Positions 15,901-22,828 of a DNA stretch of 41,094 bases are shown here, one piece after another (the first letter of the stretch is position 1; each line of letters starts with the position of its first letter). This stretch comes from a virus: the IMG/VR virus record IMGVR_UViG_3300004807_000046, positions 1 to 41,094 of that record, one strand, 5' to 3'. The notes under the pieces were generated by a model. It had not been told where the DNA came from, ran no database searches, and was given only the letters and a program-made list of their open reading frames with translations. The translations under genes and the position numbers were made by a program.

Positions 15901-18892
15901 CACTTGAACCAGTGAAACCATCAACCAAGTAACCATTCTTAAACAACAAGTTCAAACCAGTTGAATCGGTTACACTAGAACCAGTAACTTGATTTTCCAA
16001 TATGGACAGAGCCGTAAATTGTTCCAAATTACCAATACGTTTGTCTAACACACCAATATCACGCATGGAATATTTACGAATGATATTAGGTGTTACAACA
16101 ATATCACCTTTAGAGAATGTATATGGTGCGTAATTGAGTGTAAACAGCGTCAATGTTCCAGGAACATCAGAAGGTGTTACAGGATTTGTATAAGAACTTG
16201 TGCCAGTAATTGTTTTGAATTGACCATTAGGATACAATACAATCTTATCTGTTCTAGACAAATAATAACCATAAGTTGCTGTGATGAATTCATTAGCAAA
16301 TGGTGATGGCAATTGGAATGTACTTAAACCAGTTTGGCCAACACCATCTGTTCTACGTGGTCTAAAGTCAATAACATCTCTCAGATTATATGTGGTACCA
16401 TACTGTTGAGATGTGAATGATGGAATATTTGGATAAGAAACAGGATATGAATTCACATCAAAGAATCCTGTACCACCTGAATGTGTAAAATAAGTTAGAG
16501 TTACAACAACATTACCTTTTGCTGCGCCACTAATATTTGTGATTTTACCATGGTCATAGAATGTGTCTCTTTGACCATTGTCTAATGTGTAATTTGCAAT
16601 ATTGTTTGAAATTTGCGACCACACAGTTACAATTGTATTTGGTGTATTGGCTACATTGGTATTTGCTGTAGACATGTAAACATGACCATCAGTAAATGAA
16701 ACATATGTGTTGCTAGAATAAATTGCGGTATTAGACCATGCACCAACATAGTTGGCTGTGTTGCCTAACTCATAAACACCAACATAATTATAAACATCAG
16801 AGTAACCAACATCAATTGCTGTGTTTAATGTATTTGCAGAAACAAGAACTGCAACATTTGCTTGTAGTGTTTTACTCTTGATTGTATCGTTTGTTACACC
16901 AACTGTTGCATAGATTGTAGCAGAACCACCAAATCCGCCACCAATATTGATTGTGGCTTGTGGTGTTGCAGCACTATTATTGATTGTGATAGTTACGTTG
17001 GCACTGTCCATTGGAATAAATTGACCAGCAGTATAACTTCCACTTGTTGATGTTGCTACAACAGCAAAATATTGTTGAGCTTGAGATGAACTGATTGTTC
17101 CTGTACCTGGATAGAACTGTTCATTAGTACCATTTGATGTAATTGTATATGAACCGTTTGTAAAACTTGTAGCAGTAAAATATCTGCGTGTACTATAGTT
17201 TACAGAGGAAACATTTGAGATGTTTGTCTGTGGCAATGGGAAAATCAAAGATTGATATGTATTATCAACTAAGTTGGCTGATGCAACTGTATTTGCTGAG
17301 AATGTAACACTTGAATAATTGTTTGCAGAACCGGGGATAATGAATGATTGTACGTTTGAGAATGAGTTGTTGGCCAACTTGACATCAAACATAAATGCTT
17401 TATATGCAGTGTTTGCCAAAGTGCCGCTATCATAATCAAAATCACGAATACGAGCATATCCAATTTTTGTATTTGTGTTGGCTGTGCCAAAATGCACATT
17501 GTGTAATTCTACTTGTGTACCAACTTGGAAGTTAGGTATTTCACCATTCAAATTTTTAATTGTGGTGTAATTACCATAATATGTGTCAATTTGCTGGGCT
17601 GATAGAACATTGATATCTCTTGCTTTGCTCAATACATAATTTGTCGGTGCACGATGTTCTACTGGATAACCATTTAGATAAACTTTACCTGCACTAATTG
17701 AAGAAAAGAATACATTAGATGTTGCATTACTTCCTGGAACACTATCAACAACTCTTAGGTTAAAAGGTTTAACAATGAAATCACCAGAAGTATCAGATAC
17801 AGATTGAGCAATTGCTGCCGAAACATCAGTTAACACTGGAACATTTACAATATCTTCAACAGTACCAGCATTAATTCTAACCAATTCAATAAATTTACCA
17901 TTAGTTAAGTTACCAAAAGCAATTGTTTGGTCACTTACATATGGTTGTGATGCAAGTACAAGTTGAATGCTGTAACGATCCGCACCGGGAGCTTGATAGT
18001 TAGATGCACCAATTGCAGGATCCAACAAAGAAGGATCGGATGTAGAATCTATAATTGTTTCTTCTACTGTGTAACCAACAACAACAGATGGATATACACT
18101 TAAAGAATTAGGAACAATAGATGATGCATATGATTCAACAAAAACTCCATTGGTGAACCAAACACCAGCATCAATACTTACTTCCATAGCCTTAACAGAA
18201 ATGTTATTTGTGATAACAACTGCTGCATTAGTTACATCACTTGTTAGTGGTTTATTTACTGTAAGTGATGAAGATGAATCAATAGAAACAACTGTGGCTA
18301 AAAAATTGATAGAAGAAATACTAATAGTATCACCAACACTAATACCAGATGTGGTCATTGATAGTGACTGTGATAGATAAGTTCCAGTAACCGTTCTGTT
18401 GATAGTTGCTGTTGTTAGTGTAGTTGAAGTGAACTGTGGAGTAACTATAGAATTCAAAGAATTCAATGCATCAATTTTGGATGTATAGAAATTGATGGTT
18501 TCTCCAGATGCAAAAGCGGAACCGTTGGAGATATTGATTAGTTTTGTAATGATATAGTAATTTGAAGTATCAACACTATTGACGTAACCAATAAAACCTG
18601 ATGTTGCACCAACAACATATAGACCAGTCACATTATTGATAATTGTTGATGCGGATGCAACAAGCTTAGCAGTAACAACATTTGTATCAACTGTGATGTT
18701 ACCACCAGAAACTTTGGAACCATCAGCATAAACGCCTAAACCAAACTTAGAAATTTGGTCTTGTAGTATTGATTGAGATTGTGTTAGTTCTCTTGCCTGT
18801 ACCGCATATCCTGGCTTAAAAAGAATACGATAGAAATTCTTTTTAGGATCAAAATCGTCATAATATGGTGATACGTCAAAATCGAGTGCCAT
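12914..18892 (-). CDS. DUF4815 giant baseplate/structural protein (1992 aa)
   Basis: The N-terminus (DVSPYYDDFDPKKNFYRILF, then KPGYAVQARELTQSQSILQDQI) is the diagnostic start of DUF4815 proteins, found in many T4-like environmental phages. The rest is beta-rich. A GxGY repeat domain lies at ~1235-1302 (SNAGSGYTNGNN and QTGAGYTSTP). An Ala/Ser-rich linker at ~1540-1580 precedes a C-terminal jelly-roll-like part (DPLSQNFYVN, SVRIRP, YSLMVATNSNNY). It follows gp8 by 9 bp with AAAGGA before the ATG, the place held by genes 9-10 in T4, so it may supply the outer baseplate and fiber-docking role; that is synteny-based inference. It is the largest gene in the window. Confidence 0.88.
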   Translation of the reverse strand: MALDFDVSPYYDDFDPKKNFYRILFKPGYAVQARELTQSQSILQDQISKFGLGVYADGSKVSGGNITVDTNVVTAKLVASASTIINNVTGLYVVGATSGFIGYVNSVDTSNYYIITKLINISNGSAFASGETINFYTSKIDALNSLNSIVTPQFTSTTLTTATINRTVTGTYLSQSLSMTTSGISVGDTISISSINFLATVVSIDSSSSLTVNKPLTSDVTNAAVVITNNISVKAMEVSIDAGVWFTNGVFVESYASSIVPNSLSVYPSVVVGYTVEETIIDSTSDPSLLDPAIGASNYQAPGADRYSIQLVLASQPYVSDQTIAFGNLTNGKFIELVRINAGTVEDIVNVPVLTDVSAAIAQSVSDTSGDFIVKPFNLRVVDSVPGSNATSNVFFSSISAGKVYLNGYPVEHRAPTNYVLSKARDINVLSAQQIDTYYGNYTTIKNLNGEIPNFQVGTQVELHNVHFGTANTNTKIGYARIRDFDYDSGTLANTAYKAFMFDVKLANNSFSNVQSFIIPGSANNYSSVTFSANTVASANLVDNTYQSLIFPLPQTNISNVSSVNYSTRRYFTATSFTNGSYTITSNGTNEQFYPGTGTISSSQAQQYFAVVATSTSGSYTAGQFIPMDSANVTITINNSAATPQATINIGGGFGGSATIYATVGVTNDTIKSKTLQANVAVLVSANTLNTAIDVGYSDVYNYVGVYELGNTANYVGAWSNTAIYSSNTYVSFTDGHVYMSTANTNVANTPNTIVTVWSQISNNIANYTLDNGQRDTFYDHGKITNISGAAKGNVVVTLTYFTHSGGTGFFDVNSYPVSYPNIPSFTSQQYGTTYNLRDVIDFRPRRTDGVGQTGLSTFQLPSPFANEFITATYGYYLSRTDKIVLYPNGQFKTITGTSSYTNPVTPSDVPGTLTLFTLNYAPYTFSKGDIVVTPNIIRKYSMRDIGVLDKRIGNLEQFTALSILENQVTGSSVTDSTGLNLLFKNGYLVDGFTGSSVGDVKNPDYAIAIDPVSQLARPTFLSNVANYYVNQSQGTFVTSPGNKTNNQLSINNNLITFSYDEASLIYQNVATEVISVNPFNVYSFHGDATISPSSDVWYSTTTQPNINITTEDQAAWTAAVNGTGNGSQWNDWQLNWTGQPTDTIVNSSDQASITRDTTGITNAIQSQGLTSALQGGPIQVSSTTQVLSSAIIPYARSVPVSFNVNGMVPFTPIHTYINGINVDGFVTPGFTDRVYNLTISNAGSGYTNGNNLPIISITGANTSPAVFTANVSGGQIIAVNLVQTGAGYTSTPNVTVTGSNTVQAILTAQAPTQSSQLVTDINGSASGTLTIPNGVTAAAQNTASILGISLNNSANALLFPTGTLKVEWSDSIISPALSHSYATTSFYSQGTLQTVQTTVVSTRPPQATAKPQPQVVDVPNDPGPPADNGSDGNTGYQPLLFGSSTDPLTTVVTKICIDGQSIISGQGKTQGVAGYQGALVSDNGGLYTSIVNAAQSITGETAPGNASASGFGASSLASSIASLGEQIWSTAVAQGVDASTLTASSAIVQKVLASATASATSSTTANATSGAVDPLSQNFYVNAAQYPNGVFLSSVDLYFATIDPTIPVSVRIRPTVNGYPDSVNEIPGSVVYMNPADINVPSSSSITNNIGPSTTFTFDHPIYLAPGQYSLMVATNSNNYTMYSSKVGQTIYGQNATLSQLNYAASLFKSQNASTWIPAPSETLCFNLKICDFAGGTVTFDVTANSAPTTANFDLLQLMNNDLSFNGIDSISYAVKTTNLSANTLSSAVKVVPHQNYNFSARQTHSTAGDLIVEPTVTNSDRWTSPVIDLDRLNTILVQNTIKPYYSANTVSESLGGFGNGTAAARYITRRVTLNNNFQSTGITVVLDVNRQIGTKIEVYYKVLNSNDANNFDNNPYVLMNPILIPGSGVVYTDATTFTTDTYQALNISYNDITTGALYNNFNTFAIKVVMYSSNPSITPQIKNFRAIATA

Positions 18893-18901
18893 TTTTTTCC
18901 T

Positions 18902-20269
18902 TTAGTAACCTAATACAATCTTAAATTGTTCTATTCCGTCTGTACTTCTCTGGATACCACTTCTATTTTCAATGAATGACATATAACCAGAGAATAATGT
19001 ATAATTTGGAACACTATACGATAATAATGTTCTTGTTGTTCCAGAAGTTTGTCCAAATATTGGTGAGTTAATCACTGGAGTACCGTTTGTATTTATGAGT
19101 TTTACCACATTGTTTCCAACATCGTAACTCAATATGGTTGCAGTAAATGTAGCTGCAGCCAAACTGGTACCTTGATAGATGATTTCATCACTTAGATATG
19201 TACCAAAACCTGGAGCGACCACAAAATTAGTTGTAGAAGAATAAATTGTTCCGTTTGCAGGTATAGGTGAATATTGAGATGTGGTTGGGTTAACTATAAT
19301 ACCCAACTGATGATATGTAATATCTGTTGGAATATAACCACCTTCTGAACCATTAAAGTCAACAGTGACCATAATGTTTGAACAACCCAATTCAGAAATT
19401 GGATCAAATGAATGACCACCAACTGGTGAAGCAAAAGCAACAGCTGCAGCATTAGAACCAGAAGCAGAAGTAATACTTACATTTGCATAAGAATAATTGG
19501 TACCTGTGTTTGCAACTAGAATGTCGGTGATTACACCACCAGAAACTACTGCTGTTCCAGATGCACCTACACCATCACCTGTAACAGTTACAGCAATGGT
19601 TGCATTAGCTGGATCATATCCAGTACCACCATTTGTAACATTGATTACTTCAATATCACCATAACCAGCAGAAGTAAGTAGGGGATTTGGTGTGTTTGCG
19701 CCTACTGGAACTGGAATCCATGTTGTGTCCATAAACTTAACTTTAAGTCCTGAACTAATGGTATACATGTATTTCCATTTGTATCCATCTACACTCTGAA
19801 AAATATTATCTGTGCCATATGTTCCAGGTTGGAAAAAAGGCATTTGTGTTGAACCTGCACCATTATTGTTCCATAGACACTTAAACACTTGGTCATAAGC
19901 ATTTTTCACATAGAACTGATAGATTGGCAATCCAGATATTGAATCTTTTTTGAACATATCAATACCGTCTTGATAATAATCATAAACAGTATTTGCGGTC
20001 CAATCAATACGAGAAATTACAGGACACAAATCATTTGATGTGACTTTTTTGGCCACAAATATGTTTTTAAATACAGATTTGATGTATTGTTGGTCTTGTG
20101 TTGGAATTGGTGGTGTTGAATCATTTGGCCATGGGTTCACTCTTGATAAGAAAACATAAGAGGTTCCCAATGGAACATTAGTTCCTGGTATAACAGCGGA
20201 AGGCGAATAGTACAGCTGTTCTATGTTGCTGATTGCTGCGCCGTAAGTAAGAATGTTTTGATTTGCCAT
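18902..20269 (-). CDS. 8: Baseplate wedge subunit gp8
   Basis: Resembles T4 gp8, which joins gp6, gp7 and gp10 in the wedge. Characteristic segments are YVFLSRVNPWPNDSTPP near residue 40, YQFYVKNAYDQVFKCLWNNN near 115-135 and GYKWKYMYTISSGLKVKF near 165. At 455 residues it is ~120 longer than T4 gp8. The excess is largely a GxGY beta domain at ~204-290 (GGTGYDPANATIAVTVTGDG, then TGTNYSY), also found in gp6 and others here. Start ATG at 20269. A GATAAATA motif ends only 5 nt upstream, too close for a normal leader. Confidence 0.92.
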   Translation of the reverse strand: MANQNILTYGAAISNIEQLYYSPSAVIPGTNVPLGTSYVFLSRVNPWPNDSTPPIPTQDQQYIKSVFKNIFVAKKVTSNDLCPVISRIDWTANTVYDYYQDGIDMFKKDSISGLPIYQFYVKNAYDQVFKCLWNNNGAGSTQMPFFQPGTYGTDNIFQSVDGYKWKYMYTISSGLKVKFMDTTWIPVPVGANTPNPLLTSAGYGDIEVINVTNGGTGYDPANATIAVTVTGDGVGASGTAVVSGGVITDILVANTGTNYSYANVSITSASGSNAAAVAFASPVGGHSFDPISELGCSNIMVTVDFNGSEGGYIPTDITYHQLGIIVNPTTSQYSPIPANGTIYSSTTNFVVAPGFGTYLSDEIIYQGTSLAAATFTATILSYDVGNNVVKLINTNGTPVINSPIFGQTSGTTRTLLSYSVPNYTLFSGYMSFIENRSGIQRSTDGIEQFKIVLGY

Positions 20270-20273
20270 GATG

Positions 20274-20281
20274 TATTTATC
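20274..20281 (-). promoter_or_regulatory. Late-promoter-like motif abutting gp8 (doubtful)
   Basis: The minus strand reads GATAAATA in the 14-bp gap before gp8. T4 spacing would put the transcript start inside the ATG, so either the mRNA is leaderless or the match is chance. Confidence 0.2.
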
Positions 20282-20283
20282 TC

Positions 20284-22821
20284 TTAATTACCAACTCTTA
20301 ACAATGCCCAATTCAACACAATTGCATCTGATGCATCTTGTGGTGCTCCTGCACCATTATTGTAAACAAAAATATCAAAACTACCAACACGAACCGCACC
20401 TACTGTAACAGTATATAATCCAGCGGTAACAGGATTTTGTATTGCAATAATAGGTATATCATAAACGTGTTGCACATAACTATTATTAACTGTAAATGTA
20501 ACTCCAGTTTGGTGATTCAATTTAGCATTGTTCATGGTAATTTGACCAGAAATACCGTTTGCGGTCACCGCAGTAGATTTGCTGGACAACTGAGTTACCA
20601 TTGAGTTTGCAGTGTATGAACTCATTACAAAGGTGTTTGCAACAACAGTATTTGCAGTTGTTGTATTTGAACTAATTGCAAACAATGAAGTATTAATAGA
20701 GGCGGATTGTGTTCTTACATTAGTACCAGTTTGTGTGGTATTAAATGTGATTGTAGAACCTTTGCTGGAATCAGTATAGTTTTCTGCAGCCAAATAATCA
20801 ATTGTTGCACCACCAGATAAAGCAAACGTATTACTATAACCGTTGCCACCCCAACGCATCAATATATCACCAGATTGAACAGCTGTTGGGTTTGCAGAAT
20901 TACCGCGAGCTGCACGACCTGCAAGTAAAGGATATGCATTAGCATTACCTAAACTGTAGTTATCAATAATCATTCGTGTTGCATAACCACCATCAAGTCC
21001 ACTAATTTGCAACATTGTACCAGCTGCGGTAGTTTGTTGTGCAATAGCATTATTTGAACCATCAATTCTTACACCAGATGTTGTTGATGGAAAATTAGAA
21101 TTTTGTATTGTGACTGTACCGTTCATGGTCAATGTCTGTGCCGGTACATTAATTGTAAACACAGTATTGGCATTCAAATTATTTGTTATTGAAACTGAAC
21201 CATTGAATTGTGTATTTCCATTGAATATTGATTGTCCGTTTGCAGTCAAAGTACCAACACTTACAACATTACCTGTGGTTGTTAAGTTACCATTATTAAT
21301 TGTATTGCCATTGTTTGTGGTTGCACCATTATTGATAAAGTTACCATTAAATGTTACTGGTCCTGTTGCAGTCAAATTGCCTGTGGTCACCACATTACCA
21401 GTAGTTGTCATTGCACCATACGTTACAATGTTACTATTAAATGCCGTATTTGCACCATTAATAGTTAGATTACCACTAACAGATAAATTTCCTGCAACAA
21501 CAACAGAACCATTAGTTACATTACCTGTACCTGGGATCAAATTGATGTTGCCGCCAGTTCCACCGATTGCTGAACTGCTACCTGATGTGATGGTAATTGT
21601 ACCTCCTGGATAACCACCAACATCAGAACCAGCAGTTAAATTCAAATTCTTATTATTGTTACTGCCATTAGATGTTAAAATTGTACCATTGCCAGATACA
21701 AAATCTACTTGATTTGAAATGAGAACATAATTTGCAGACACATTTCCAGTAATTGTTAATGAACCAGATAGTGTTCCTGTTGTATTTGCAAGAGCATTGT
21801 TTGCAGTTATGAAGGCAGCATTGGCTTGTGCAAACGCAGCAGTAATACTTGTATTTTGTGTAAGTTGTATACCTGCCAAATTAGCGGCCAAATTGGCGGT
21901 ATTGGAAGCTGCGGTATTAGCTGCCGTAAATGCTGAATTGGCATATGCGCCAGCAGAATTGGCTGTTGTGAAAGCTGAATTGGCTTGTGTGAATGATGAT
22001 GCAATACTTGTATTTTGTGTTGCATTAATTGCTGTTTGTTGTGAATTAATTGTATTAGCTGCCGTAAATGCTGAATTGGCATATGCGCCAGCAGAATTCG
22101 CAGCAGTAAAAGATGCATTGGCTTGTGCAAACGCAGCAGTAATACTTGTATTTTGTGTTGCATTAATTGCTGTTTGTTGTGAATTAATTGTATTAGCAAA
22201 AGCAAATGCAGCTTGTGAGTATGCATATGTGGCCGCATTGGTTGTTTGTACTGTACCATCAGCAAAAGTCAAATAAGATTGTGTATTCAACACCAATCCA
22301 TTTGCAGTCATTTTTGCAGAAATATTGTTTGCATATTGTCCACCAACAGCAAATACTAGATTAGTACCTGGATTTGCAGTACCAATTACTAAATTACCTG
22401 TTGCATTTGAGGCTGGACCATCAACAATCAAATAACCATCTAATGCAAATTGTGAGGTTTGACCATATAAAACCGGATTCCATTGTGAGTTATTGATACC
22501 AAGGTCAATAAAACCACTAGTATCTGTACCCACATCAGTGGTAATAACCATATCACCTGCACCAGTGTTACTGAAGTTTTGCAAATTAACTTGAATGTAA
22601 TTTGTATCAGTACCAGAAAATTGTGCAACTGTGTTTGTTAATAGAATTGGATTTATACCAACTACAAGAGCATTGTTTGAATACAGACCTGCAGCTAATG
22701 TGGTTGCAGTAAACTTACCTGTTGTATCAGAAGGCACATCAACACCAACAAACAGCGTATTGGCTGTGTTTGAATTTAGTTGTGTCAGTGTGGGTAACTG
22801 TGAAATTTTTATCGTACTCAT
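20284..22821 (-). CDS. Tail fiber protein between gp7-position gene and gp8
   Basis: 845 residues. The N-terminus (KISQLPTLTQLNSNTANTLF, then VGVDVPSDTTGKFTA) is a common phage fiber start. A globular module at ~65-190 (YIQVNLQNFSNTG, DTSGFIDLGI, DGYLIVDG, TGNLVIGTA) is homologous to the two modules of the giant fiber. Residues ~191-344 are Ala heptads, followed by a glycine/asparagine-rich shaft (TTTGNVVTTGNLTATGPVTF). The C-terminal ~100 residues (QHVYDIPIIAIQNPVTAGLY, then TVTVGAVRVG) form a distinct beta tip. It breaks the usual 7-8 gene adjacency. Probably a baseplate-attached receptor-binding fiber. The start lies 7 bp after the upstream stop. Confidence 0.87.
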   Translation of the reverse strand: MSTIKISQLPTLTQLNSNTANTLFVGVDVPSDTTGKFTATTLAAGLYSNNALVVGINPILLTNTVAQFSGTDTNYIQVNLQNFSNTGAGDMVITTDVGTDTSGFIDLGINNSQWNPVLYGQTSQFALDGYLIVDGPASNATGNLVIGTANPGTNLVFAVGGQYANNISAKMTANGLVLNTQSYLTFADGTVQTTNAATYAYSQAAFAFANTINSQQTAINATQNTSITAAFAQANASFTAANSAGAYANSAFTAANTINSQQTAINATQNTSIASSFTQANSAFTTANSAGAYANSAFTAANTAASNTANLAANLAGIQLTQNTSITAAFAQANAAFITANNALANTTGTLSGSLTITGNVSANYVLISNQVDFVSGNGTILTSNGSNNNKNLNLTAGSDVGGYPGGTITITSGSSSAIGGTGGNINLIPGTGNVTNGSVVVAGNLSVSGNLTINGANTAFNSNIVTYGAMTTTGNVVTTGNLTATGPVTFNGNFINNGATTNNGNTINNGNLTTTGNVVSVGTLTANGQSIFNGNTQFNGSVSITNNLNANTVFTINVPAQTLTMNGTVTIQNSNFPSTTSGVRIDGSNNAIAQQTTAAGTMLQISGLDGGYATRMIIDNYSLGNANAYPLLAGRAARGNSANPTAVQSGDILMRWGGNGYSNTFALSGGATIDYLAAENYTDSSKGSTITFNTTQTGTNVRTQSASINTSLFAISSNTTTANTVVANTFVMSSYTANSMVTQLSSKSTAVTANGISGQITMNNAKLNHQTGVTFTVNNSYVQHVYDIPIIAIQNPVTAGLYTVTVGAVRVGSFDIFVYNNGAGAPQDASDAIVLNWALLRVGN
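22003..22059. repeat. 57-bp direct repeat, copy 1
   Basis: Identical to 22141-22197, 138 bp (46 codons) away. Encodes a NTINSQQTAINATQNTSI-type linker in the 845-residue fiber. Confidence 0.9.
22141..22197. repeat. 57-bp direct repeat, copy 2
   Basis: Exact copy of 22003-22059, in frame in the same fiber gene. Loss or gain between copies would change the coil by 46 residues. Confidence 0.9.
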
Positions 22822-22828
22822 TTTTGTC

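Noticed and set aside
21110-22276. Plus-strand frames of 167 and 159 residues that look hydrophobic
   Set aside because: Antisense shadows of the repetitive 845-residue fiber; the apparent hydrophobic repeats mirror its shaft repeats and alanine heptads.
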